NCBI RefSeq assembly: GCF_001443605.1
Contig: NZ_CP013118.1
Location: 2,119,501-2,183,500 of the forward strand
Direction of reading: 5' to 3'
From: Salinivirga cyanobacteriivorans
GTDB taxonomy: Bacteria > Bacteroidota > Bacteroidia > Bacteroidales > Salinivirgaceae
Length of the DNA stretch: 64,000 nt
Shown here: piece after piece, positions 17,696 to 25,997 of the stretch
Layout: each line of letters begins with the position of its first letter
Position numbering within the stretch: the first letter of the stretch is position 1
Notes under the pieces: generated by a model
What the model saw: only the letters and a program-made list of their open reading frames with translations
What the model was told of the DNA's origin: nothing
The model's database searches: none
Translations under genes and position numbers: made by a program

Positions 17696-18757
17696 ATGGC
17701 CAGATTTCTGAAAAACCGTGAAAAAACCCGTGGTCAATCCCCGGGAGCACTCATTTTCCAGGGAGAACAAAGACAGGAAAAGGTAAAAATAACACTTACC
17801 CAATATAATGAACAGACCCTTGAAAAAACAGAAATTGGGCCAGATAACCTAAATGAACTGCTTAAAACAGGTATGATTACCTGGATCAATATTGATGGAT
17901 TACACGACACCACAATAATTGAAAAAGTTGGTGCAGCATTCAGTATATCCTCACTGGCACTGGAGGATATATTGAATACTGACCAGCGTCCGCGTTTCTT
18001 TGAAGATGAACACCAGTTAATCATAATAATGAAATCACTGAAACTGGATATGAAGACAGAACAGATCGATTCAGAGCAGGTCTCTTTTGTAGTTGGCAAC
18101 AATTATCTAATTACATTCCAGGAAAAATCGAACCGTATTTTTGAGGATGTACTTTACAGATTGCATAATAACCGGGGTAAAATCAGAAAATCGGGCTCCG
18201 ATTATTTGGCCTACGCCTTAATGGATACTATTGTAGATAGTTACATATTAAACATTGAAGCTTACGGACGCATTATTGAATCCTATGAAAAAGAGCTGAT
18301 CAACCCGCACAAAGGCCTTTCTGACACAATCTTTAAACATAAAACCGAAATTGCCTTTTTCCGAAAAAACATACGTCCTTTAAAAGAAATTACAAACAGG
18401 CTTCAAAAAAGTGACTCCGGACTTATAAAAAAAGCAACCCGGCAACATTATATCCCCGACCTGGACGACCTCGTTACGCAGGCCCTCGATGCCATTGAAA
18501 TCTACCATACAATGGTCGCTGATCAACTCAACCTGTATAATACGAATATCAGCAACCGGGCAAATGACGTAATGAAGGTACTTACCATTTTTGCAGCCAT
18601 TTTTATACCATTAACCTTTATTGCGGGTGTCTATGGTACAAATTTCCAATACGTACCAGAACTTAACTACAAATACGGTTATTTTGGAATGTGGGCTGTA
18701 ATGATTGCTGTAGCGGGCGTAATGCTTATATACTTTAAAAGAAAAGGTTGGCTGTAA
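17696..18757 (+). CDS. CorA-like divalent cation transporter with GTN in place of GMN
   Basis: A 353-residue CorA-family protein: a cytoplasmic alpha/beta domain, a long stalk helix and two C-terminal membrane helices. The selectivity signature after TM1 reads YGTNF (G314-T315-N316) where CorA normally has YGMNF. The following periplasmic loop keeps the acidic PEL and the C terminus is YFKRKGWL, a typical basic CorA end. The family moves Mg2+, Co2+ or Ni2+, and ZntB relatives move zinc. The changed signature makes the ion uncertain. It lies 38 nt after the MscS gene; the hairpin downstream serves the opposite strand. Confidence 0.93.
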   Translation: MARFLKNREKTRGQSPGALIFQGEQRQEKVKITLTQYNEQTLEKTEIGPDNLNELLKTGMITWINIDGLHDTTIIEKVGAAFSISSLALEDILNTDQRPRFFEDEHQLIIIMKSLKLDMKTEQIDSEQVSFVVGNNYLITFQEKSNRIFEDVLYRLHNNRGKIRKSGSDYLAYALMDTIVDSYILNIEAYGRIIESYEKELINPHKGLSDTIFKHKTEIAFFRKNIRPLKEITNRLQKSDSGLIKKATRQHYIPDLDDLVTQALDAIEIYHTMVADQLNLYNTNISNRANDVMKVLTIFAAIFIPLTFIAGVYGTNFQYVPELNYKYGYFGMWAVMIAVAGVMLIYFKRKGWL

Positions 18758-18787
18758 AAAAAAGGCGCTACATTTGATGCAGCGCCT
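18756..18787 (-). terminator. Terminator of the YfiR/TonB receptor operon
   Basis: AGGCGCT (18763-18769) pairs with AGCGCCT (18781-18787), with inner CAT/ATG pairing. On the minus strand it is followed by a run of eight T residues that overlaps the stop of the CorA gene. Confidence 0.85.
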
Positions 18788-18806
18788 CAATATATCGAAA
18801 CAGCTT

Positions 18807-21107
18807 TTAGAAACTAAAATCAATTCCAATTAAATATAAACCTCTGACTTTATCGTTATATGGTATTTCGGGGTTATTATGATCTAAAATGTTTTGTCCG
18901 CTAAGATAAACCGATGCATTATTGGAAATACGGTATGCAACCTTGGCGTTTAGTATAACATTAGGATCAAGCGAAGCCTCCATAGTTTTATGAGTTGGGT
19001 ATGCAAAGTAATACCTTGAGTAGGTTTGCTTATCATAATAGTAGAGCGATGCATTTATGTTAAACTTTTGAACAGGAGTATAATTAATCATGGCTCCCCC
19101 ATAAAAACCCGGGGTCCAATCATTATTGCCATCTTCAAATGATGATTCATCCAATTCGCTGTAAGGTGTCATACTTTGTTGGCCTGTAATAAAATTGATT
19201 GTATAAAACTCTGAAATATCTTTCAGCACATGAGTTAATTTGGTATTCTGATAGGTTCCAAATACTTTGATTATCAAATTATCTAATGGCTGAACAGCAA
19301 CGTTTAAAGTTGCTCCTAGTTGTTCGCTCTCCATGTCTATGTTCTGATAATACCATTGATCATAGGTTATTCCGCCATCTATTTCATAAACTTTGGGAAA
19401 AAGCGCATCAAAATCCGTTGTTTTAGTTCTGAAAGCCTCAAAATCGACCTGCAGGTAATTTGTAAGAATTCCCCGGTAACCAACTTCTATCAAATCCTGG
19501 GTTAATAAATTCAGGTTTTCATCACCCACATAGAATTGATAATAATTTGGTCCCAAAGGATTCTGGAAATTGGCATAGGCATTACCCATAAATGAGCCGC
19601 GATTTGCTCTAGAATAGGTTGCACGTAATAAATGCTTACTATTGATATTATAAGCACCGACAAATTGCCACGACATGTAAATATCATCGGGCACATTGTA
19701 TTTATCTGCCCTTAAAGCGGCAATTAACCTTAATTCACTTATGGGTTTATAATCAATCCGCATACTTCCGGAAATGGTTTCAAGTGATTTTTCTCCATTT
19801 AATAAGCCGCGATCGAGGTCGCCAACGGTATCTACTTTCTCAACATATGTTTTATCGTCGTAATTTGCCAACTGATAATTAAATCCGGGTCGCACAGTAA
19901 GCTCACCAATACCCAGGTCATTGAGTACCAAATCATATTCCAGATTAGCACTTAAGAAATTCATATCGTATTCAATCACAGGCTTAATCATTTTCTCATG
20001 CAAGTTCTGCCGCCCGGTTAAATAATTAACCTGTGCCTGAAATCCATAAGCAGAAGCCTTATAATCGACATAACCGGTTTCAGATTCGCGTATGCCAAAA
20101 GGAGTAGCCAGGTTTTCAAAAAACATACTTTGCGATTCTGAGGACTGCCATCCTCCGTTTAACGACATGGATAAATCATTTGATGGTTCATAAAAAAGCC
20201 CGGCATTCGCATTAAATGCTTTTTTAGCTAGTTCAGCATCGGGAGAACTGGCATGAAGTTGATTGCCAAACATACTTGTCAGAGAATCAGCAGGCACATA
20301 AGTACCGCTGGCATATTCATAGAAATCGTCCTGAAAACGGTCTCTGAAATCGTAAGCGCCACTGACTTTAAACCCAAAGTCCTCACTAATTTTGTTTAAC
20401 AAGCTAAAGTTACCAATATACGTATCACTATTGCCCACTTTAACATCGCCATGCACTTGAGCACCGTCTTTATCAGGCGTTCTGGTTATGATATTAATTA
20501 CACCCGAAACGGCATTTGGGCCATACAGGGCACTTGAGGCTCCACGTATAATTTCAATTCTTTCAATATCTGACATAGCTACAGGAAGAGACTCCCAAAT
20601 TGTACCTCCGTTAATATAATTATACACAATTCTGCCATCTACCATTACGAGCGTCATCATATTTTCAGAGAAATGCGAGAAATTTCCCGGGGGCAAGTTA
20701 TCATTACCTCTTATATGAATATCGTAATTGCCATTAGATTCCTGCCTTACGATCATCCCGGGTACTAACCTGAATAATTCTTCGTAGGTTGTTGCACCGG
20801 TCAGTTTAATTTCTTCCTTTGTGATTACAGTGGTCGAGAGTGGTGACTCAAAAACACTCTCTCCTTTTTTAGAAGCAGAGCTAACTTCTCTGTTTAAAGC
20901 AAGATCCAATAGCTCATCGGTAGAAATACCAATTGCCTCAGCCATTTCTTTCAATGCTTCGAAAGGCATTTCAAGCATCTCATCATAACTAATTGCCAAA
21001 ATTTCTTTTCGGCTCATATTTTCAAAGTCGTATGTCTTTTCCTGGGCTACCAACGATAAGTTTGCTGATAATAAAAAGAACAATAATAGGGGAATATATT
21101 TTTTCAT
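18807..21107 (-). CDS. TonB-dependent outer membrane receptor
   Basis: A 766-residue receptor. After the signal peptide (about 1-22) is an acidic helical stretch of about 50 residues, then NREVSSASKKGESVFESP, resembling the TonB-box region of receptors co-encoded with YfiR-like proteins. The plug follows (about 85-205): TTYEELFRLVPGM, IEIIRGASSALYGPNAVSG. A 22-strand-type barrel ends with YLIGIDFSF. There is no carboxypeptidase-regulatory domain and no SusD partner, so it is not a SusCD glycan system. The ligand is unknown. It starts 30 nt after the YfiR-like gene and has its own terminator. Confidence 0.93.
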   Translation of the reverse strand: MKKYIPLLLFFLLSANLSLVAQEKTYDFENMSRKEILAISYDEMLEMPFEALKEMAEAIGISTDELLDLALNREVSSASKKGESVFESPLSTTVITKEEIKLTGATTYEELFRLVPGMIVRQESNGNYDIHIRGNDNLPPGNFSHFSENMMTLVMVDGRIVYNYINGGTIWESLPVAMSDIERIEIIRGASSALYGPNAVSGVINIITRTPDKDGAQVHGDVKVGNSDTYIGNFSLLNKISEDFGFKVSGAYDFRDRFQDDFYEYASGTYVPADSLTSMFGNQLHASSPDAELAKKAFNANAGLFYEPSNDLSMSLNGGWQSSESQSMFFENLATPFGIRESETGYVDYKASAYGFQAQVNYLTGRQNLHEKMIKPVIEYDMNFLSANLEYDLVLNDLGIGELTVRPGFNYQLANYDDKTYVEKVDTVGDLDRGLLNGEKSLETISGSMRIDYKPISELRLIAALRADKYNVPDDIYMSWQFVGAYNINSKHLLRATYSRANRGSFMGNAYANFQNPLGPNYYQFYVGDENLNLLTQDLIEVGYRGILTNYLQVDFEAFRTKTTDFDALFPKVYEIDGGITYDQWYYQNIDMESEQLGATLNVAVQPLDNLIIKVFGTYQNTKLTHVLKDISEFYTINFITGQQSMTPYSELDESSFEDGNNDWTPGFYGGAMINYTPVQKFNINASLYYYDKQTYSRYYFAYPTHKTMEASLDPNVILNAKVAYRISNNASVYLSGQNILDHNNPEIPYNDKVRGLYLIGIDFSF

Positions 21108-21137
21108 TTTTCAGTCATTTATTTGTTTTCAATTGAA

Positions 21138-21650
21138 TTAGTTGATTACAGTTCCAAGTGAATAGAGAGCAGAATTCACTTTTAGACGCTGTTCGTCCAT
21201 GGTAGATTTATTGATTTCAAAATCCTGATGACCTCCCTTCAGCACATAGTTTATGCCTGAACCTTTTCTGCCAAAACCAGGCCTGTCTGTAATTATCAGC
21301 ACCCCTTTTCCGCCTACGCGCGCCTTAACCTCATCAAGTGATGAACTTTTGCCAGAAGGGATGAACAAAATATGGCAAGACCCAATATCATTAATTGAAT
21401 TGAAAACCTTGACTTTAATGGGCTGGCTACCCACTTTTTTCTTTGTGGCAATAACCTCAAGCTCCTTTTTCATTGGAGAGTTACCAAGTATGCCAATTAC
21501 AAAATCGCCAGACTGCTTATCTCCCGGCCACTCAATATACTTGGTGAAATTATACATAAAAAGGGCTTTAAATTTTTCATTTTGTGCCTTTAAGTCGGTA
21601 ATACTCAACACGAGCAAAAGCAACAAAAAATAGCTAATTAATTTTTTCAT
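21138..21650 (-). CDS. YfiR-family periplasmic protein (DUF4154)
   Basis: A 170-residue protein with a signal peptide (about 1-22). The mature N terminus KFKALFMYNFTKYIEWP matches the start of YfiR/DUF4154 proteins, and FVIGILGNSPMKKEL and GKGVLIITDRPGF follow in the expected order. In Pseudomonas, YfiR restrains the cyclase YfiN from the periplasm. In many other bacteria the family is encoded beside a TonB receptor and a sensor protein. Here only the receptor is adjacent and no cyclase or kinase is within reach, so its target is unknown. Confidence 0.88.
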   Translation of the reverse strand: MKKLISYFLLLLLVLSITDLKAQNEKFKALFMYNFTKYIEWPGDKQSGDFVIGILGNSPMKKELEVIATKKKVGSQPIKVKVFNSINDIGSCHILFIPSGKSSSLDEVKARVGGKGVLIITDRPGFGRKGSGINYVLKGGHQDFEINKSTMDEQRLKVNSALYSLGTVIN

Positions 21651-21847
21651 TGAATCATGTTTTTTTGAAATAACTATTCATATGCAAAGGATGAAATTGT
21701 TCACAATTTCTCTTCCGAAAACAAAATTGGCAAAATAATTATCTTTTCAAAGCTTCAAATGCAATCTTCACATTTCATTAATATTTATTCTCGTCATTTT
21801 GATCTGTCATTTAAAGTAAAATTAACTATTTTTCGTAAAAAACACAG

Positions 21848-22684
21848 ATGAGCATGTCAAAAGAACAAATTAATAAAGTATCTGAAGCACAGGAATTTTT
21901 AAAAGAAAAAACAAATAATTTTAACCCTGAAACAGGCATTATTCTCGGCACAGGGCTTAGCCGACTGGCTGACAAAATTGACCGGGAATATACCATTGAT
22001 TACGAAGACATTCCTCATTTTCCACTTTCAACAGTAGAGTCACATAGTGGTAAGCTCATTTATGGTAACCTATTTGGTCAGCCGGTTGTGGCAATGCAGG
22101 GCCGTTTTCATTATTATGAGGGATATACCCTGCAGCAAGTAACTTTCCCTGTACGGGTACTCAAATCATCAGGGATATCGAGGTTGCTTATTTCAAATGC
22201 TGCAGGTGCCATGAATAAAAAGTTCAGAAAAGGAAACCTAATGCTGATCACCGACCACATTAACCTACTAATGGACAACCCTTTGATTGGTCCAAATATT
22301 GATAAGTGGGGTCCAAGGTTTCCTGACATGAGTGCTCCTTACGATGAAAAAATGAATAACCTTTTCCGAAATGTTGCTCAAAAAAAGAACATAGACCTGT
22401 TCGAAGGGGTATATATTGCAATGCAGGGACCTACGCTTGAAACCCGGGCCGAGTACCGAATGCTTGCCAACCTGGGTGGCGATGCCGTAGGAATGAGCAC
22501 GGTGCCTGAAGTTATTGTGGCCAATCACATGGGATTACCGTGCGTTGCAATAAGTGTATTGACAGATGAATGCGACCCGGATAACCTAAAACCTGTTACA
22601 CTGGAGGAAATTATAGAAACTGCAGGTGTAGCAGAAAAAGATTTAGTAATACTATTTGAAGATGTCTTAAAAGCATTGCCCTAA
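21848..22684 (+). CDS. Purine nucleoside phosphorylase, paralogue 1 (altered specificity residues)
   Basis: A 278-residue trimeric-type PNP. Motifs are GIILGTGLS, the phosphate site QGRFHYYEGY, SNAAGAMN, QGPTLETRAEYR with the base-binding glutamate, and GGDAVGMSTVPEV. The residue equivalent to Asn243 of human PNP is Asp240 (LTDECDP), and the position of His257, which contacts the ribose 5'-OH, is Leu252. Both changes point away from guanine/hypoxanthine nucleosides and towards 6-amino or 5'-modified nucleosides, as in methylthioadenosine phosphorylase. That specificity is inferred. A second PNP at 34586-35401 keeps Asn and His. The stop overlaps that of the convergent gene by 3 nt. Confidence 0.93.
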   Translation: MSMSKEQINKVSEAQEFLKEKTNNFNPETGIILGTGLSRLADKIDREYTIDYEDIPHFPLSTVESHSGKLIYGNLFGQPVVAMQGRFHYYEGYTLQQVTFPVRVLKSSGISRLLISNAAGAMNKKFRKGNLMLITDHINLLMDNPLIGPNIDKWGPRFPDMSAPYDEKMNNLFRNVAQKKNIDLFEGVYIAMQGPTLETRAEYRMLANLGGDAVGMSTVPEVIVANHMGLPCVAISVLTDECDPDNLKPVTLEEIIETAGVAEKDLVILFEDVLKALP

Positions 22685-23334
22685 TTGTTTTCAACATATT
22701 GAAAATCATCGATCCAGTTTTGTATTTGAGCCGCAGCACCTGGATGGGAATTCTGCATATCAAAAAGCTTCGCTTTAAAGTCGGCCCTTTTGGCTGGAAA
22801 ACAGCGGTAAATGGCCTCAGCCAGATGGGGACCATCCATTGAGGGCTGATAGTTTTCATTTAGCCAGAGGCTCAAAAGCTTAACTGACTTATCAAAGGCA
22901 GGCAACTCAGCATTCATTCTGAAATACTGAACGAAGGTTTTTACAGCTAATTGCACATCAACAAATGACGATAGCTTTTGCCAGCTATTGCATTTCAAAA
23001 AAGGTGCAAGCACATGGCGGGCAAGATGATTTTTGAGTTCCCCGGTCACCGACTGTTTTATAAAAACTCTCAATAACTGCTCATCCAATTTCGGGACATC
23101 GACTAATAGCATGGCGATGATTCTGGCCTCCCTGGTATTTTTAATGATTAGCTCTGCAGCAATACCGTTATGCTTTGGATACTGTTCAGATAGATTTTTA
23201 ATATCAGGATACATTATACCAAAATTGGGTAATTCACGGCCCTGATATTTCACAATGGCATCTGCAGCATCGCCATTGGCATTTTTAAACAATTTCTTTA
23301 AAATTTTTCTGGATTCTAATTTGGGATCTGTCAT
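22681..23334 (-). CDS. DNA alkylation repair (AlkD-like) HEAT-repeat protein
   Basis: A 217-residue all-helical protein from the chosen ATG. The pattern of GRELPNFGIMYPDIKNL followed by LIIKNTREARIIAMLL resembles the AlkD/DNA alkylation repair family, HEAT-like glycosylases that remove alkylated bases. I could not confirm the catalytic aspartate and tryptophans by eye, so a non-enzymatic HEAT protein is possible. A longer reading would start at 23388 inside the preceding gene. The ATG at 23334 lies 13 nt after that gene's stop and begins the conserved part, so I prefer it. It is probably co-transcribed with the transglycosylase gene. Confidence 0.7.
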   Translation of the reverse strand: MTDPKLESRKILKKLFKNANGDAADAIVKYQGRELPNFGIMYPDIKNLSEQYPKHNGIAAELIIKNTREARIIAMLLVDVPKLDEQLLRVFIKQSVTGELKNHLARHVLAPFLKCNSWQKLSSFVDVQLAVKTFVQYFRMNAELPAFDKSVKLLSLWLNENYQPSMDGPHLAEAIYRCFPAKRADFKAKLFDMQNSHPGAAAQIQNWIDDFQYVENN

Positions 23335-23347
23335 AAAAAAATATTGC

Positions 23348-24808
23348 TTACAGATTGTCCTCACTGATGACATTTTTATAATGCTCATAGCGATTCATAA
23401 TTTCCTTGACATAGTCAAATGGTTCCTGTCCGCGACAGTAGCCATATTTCACAACCGGATCGAGATAGTACTTCGGATCCGATTTCCACAGCAACATACT
23501 ATCAACCTGGGTATCCCATACATCCGGATTTTTGCCATATTTCTCTGCCAGACGTCTGGCATCGCGTACGTGCCCAATGCCACAATTGTATGATGCCAGC
23601 ACGAATTTGCGGCGTTCCTCTTTGTCAGGTAATTCATCTTCAAACTGGCGGTCCAGGTAATCGAGGAACTGGCAACCAGCCCGAATATGCATCTTGGGTG
23701 ATGATGCACGGCTAACACCGAAATAATTGGCCGTACCCGGCATTAACTGCATAATACCAAATGCGCCCGCCCAGCTAACTACACGTGGATTAAAACGTGA
23801 CTCCTGGTAAATCATAGAAGCTACCAAACGCCAATCGTAATTGGGAATTTCACTGTAGCGTTGTATGGTTTCATCGTATGGTGAAATTTTGCCTCCACTA
23901 ATAGACATATACTGACTTTTAATGCGGCTCGATGCTTTTTTACTTTTAAAGTATTTATTGTAAAGCAGGGCATACATTGGTCCGTTTTTAAATGTATAGA
24001 CCCACGAATTGAGCTTTGACAAAAATTTATCGGCATCTTTTGCCACTGCCCAGGCCATTCTTTGCGGAAAACTTACCGGTGTACTGATATCAATTTCAGG
24101 ATAATATGTCTGGTTCAGTTTAGCCACATTCTCATCAGCCACGGTATAACTAATTTCTCCTTTTGCCACAAGCCTGATCAACTGTTCGGCATCGTAATTT
24201 TCTACCTCTACAATATCTATATTGGCCCCGATCTCATCGCTTAGGTTGCGTAGCCGTTTCTCAAAGGCTGAATTACTTTGCACATGAACTTTGCGATTGG
24301 CAAGGTCCAGTTGATTACGAATCAGGTAAGAGTTAAGCTCTCTTTTGGTCATTTTTTCCCAACCGACAGGCTTTTTTTGCACAAGTACCTGCCGCGTTTG
24401 CCCGTATGCTGCAGCAAAAGAAACACGTGAAGCACGATCTTTTGTCACAGCAAGGTTCATTGCAAGTACATCACACTCGTGTGAATTTAGTTTCTTTAAC
24501 GCTGTTTCAATATCATTATTAATTATGATTTTTAATTCAACATCTAAAAAATTGGCAAAAAGGGTGAGCATATCATACTGGAAACCCATTGGCTTACCGC
24601 GATAACTAAAATAACTGATTGAATTATAATTTGTCAATGCGATTAGTGTATCGCGTTCAATAATAGCTTCCAATACTTCTTTCTGGCTATCGGGTTGCTG
24701 CTTTTTATCAGTTTTTGTGAGCATAAAAGCGAAGGAAACAGCAATAAAAACAGCTATTACCAGGCCTCTTCTGAGAATACGTGTATGATATGAAGGTATT
24801 TTTTTCAC
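23348..24808 (-). CDS. mltF: MltF-like lytic transglycosylase with substrate-binding domain
   Basis: A 486-residue protein. One N-terminal membrane helix (about 14-30) is followed by a family 3 solute-binding domain (about 45-290) and a goose-type lysozyme/SLT domain (about 305-460) with the catalytic glutamate in MIYQESRFNP and GAFGIMQLMPGTA. It cleaves peptidoglycan glycan strands from the inner membrane side. The start codon is GTG: no in-frame ATG precedes the membrane helix, and AAAGGA lies 7-10 nt upstream. Confidence 0.93.
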   Translation of the reverse strand: MKKIPSYHTRILRRGLVIAVFIAVSFAFMLTKTDKKQQPDSQKEVLEAIIERDTLIALTNYNSISYFSYRGKPMGFQYDMLTLFANFLDVELKIIINNDIETALKKLNSHECDVLAMNLAVTKDRASRVSFAAAYGQTRQVLVQKKPVGWEKMTKRELNSYLIRNQLDLANRKVHVQSNSAFEKRLRNLSDEIGANIDIVEVENYDAEQLIRLVAKGEISYTVADENVAKLNQTYYPEIDISTPVSFPQRMAWAVAKDADKFLSKLNSWVYTFKNGPMYALLYNKYFKSKKASSRIKSQYMSISGGKISPYDETIQRYSEIPNYDWRLVASMIYQESRFNPRVVSWAGAFGIMQLMPGTANYFGVSRASSPKMHIRAGCQFLDYLDRQFEDELPDKEERRKFVLASYNCGIGHVRDARRLAEKYGKNPDVWDTQVDSMLLWKSDPKYYLDPVVKYGYCRGQEPFDYVKEIMNRYEHYKNVISEDNL

Positions 24809-25066
24809 CTAAATTTCCTTTAAAGAAACTTAATCAATGCTTTTATGCTAACTGTCAATCAATTAGCCCACCAAAACAAGTTCTTTGAATTATTTAAGTT
24901 ATAAAATAATCTGTTAAATCAAAACGTAAGATTACCTATTTGGTTTCGCAACACCAATTTCACAAAACCAGAACGGATCACAGGATATTGCATATCAACA
25001 CATTAAGATAAAGCAAACCAAAACTAATATAAGAAATAATAAAACTACAGCTCCTGTAAAAACAGG
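24809..25066. other. AT-rich intergenic region without recognised gene
   Basis: 258 nt between the mltF-like start and the end of the first UbiA gene, both on the minus strand. No open frame of note and no convincing promoter match. A weak hairpin, CCTGT-AAAA-ACAGG, near 25052-25065 lies just after the UbiA stop but lacks a T tract in the right direction. Confidence 0.4.
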
Positions 25067-25978
25067 TTAATTAAGCAAATATATTTCACCCAAATATCCA
25101 AGCGTCAATAATATACCACTAAGGGAAGAAAGGGCAATTGCCGAACCCATTGCCCTGGTATACCGATCAAGTTCAGTAAATTTACGGGTATCATTAAGTA
25201 CACGAAATGCCAGAACCAATAGAAGAACCATTAGCAATGAAAAATAGGAAACCAACTGAAAAAAAGCTGCTGCAACAATAATTGCAAAAGCAATAATAGT
25301 AGCAACATTTAAAAACTTTACTGCATTAGATTGTCCAAATCTAACCGGGAAAGTACGCTTCTTAGACTTTACATCATCTTCATAATCAAAAGTGTTACTT
25401 ACCAACCCTACGTTCATTGTAAAAATCCCGATTGGAATCGATAAAAGTATGGGCTCCCAACTAAATTGCTGTGTCAAAACGAAATATACACCAAACACAA
25501 TCATTGGTCCAAAGGCAATAAACAAGGCAGTTTCACCCAGTCCACGATAATTTAGTCTTAAGGGTGGCGAGGTATAAAAAAACACAATAAATGCGCCTAA
25601 TGCTGCCATCGAAATTACTGGCCAACCAATTAAGAAATACAAATAGACACCTATTCCAATGGCAGGTATTAAACAAATAGCGGTAGCCCACAACACCTGA
25701 TTAGGTGTAACTTCTCCGCTAATTAAAGGGCTATCATGAAATTGGGACTCCTTATTACCAAGATTATCGTTTTTATAATCAAAATAGTCATCAATAAAGT
25801 CGGCAGCAGAATGTGCCAATACAATACCAATGGTAGTAAGCAAAAATATAGTCCAATCAAAACTACCATCTTTCCAGGCTAATACACCTCCTAAAACGGC
25901 AGGCATAAAGCTAACCACCAGAAATGGAGCTCTGGCAGCCTTTAACCATACATTTATCCAATAAAAAAACTTCATCAT
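25067..25978 (-). CDS. UbiA-family prenyltransferase (MenA-like)
   Basis: A 303-residue integral membrane protein with about nine helices. The first aspartate-rich motif is complete: ADFIDDYFDYKND with Asp60, 63, 64 and 67. The second motif, FDYEDDVKSKKRTFP (about 194-208), is also intact. These bind the Mg-diphosphate of the prenyl donor. The combination resembles MenA (1,4-dihydroxy-2-naphthoate prenyltransferase), but UbiA relatives use several acceptors and no men genes are nearby. It follows a degenerate UbiA-like gene by 19 nt. Confidence 0.88.
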   Translation of the reverse strand: MMKFFYWINVWLKAARAPFLVVSFMPAVLGGVLAWKDGSFDWTIFLLTTIGIVLAHSAADFIDDYFDYKNDNLGNKESQFHDSPLISGEVTPNQVLWATAICLIPAIGIGVYLYFLIGWPVISMAALGAFIVFFYTSPPLRLNYRGLGETALFIAFGPMIVFGVYFVLTQQFSWEPILLSIPIGIFTMNVGLVSNTFDYEDDVKSKKRTFPVRFGQSNAVKFLNVATIIAFAIIVAAAFFQLVSYFSLLMVLLLVLAFRVLNDTRKFTELDRYTRAMGSAIALSSLSGILLTLGYLGEIYLLN

Positions 25979-25997
25979 ATTAAAATTTAAATAAGTA

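Noticed and set aside
18807..21650. SusCD-type polysaccharide utilisation locus
   Set aside because: No SusD-like lipoprotein, glycoside hydrolase or carboxypeptidase-regulatory domain accompanies the receptor.
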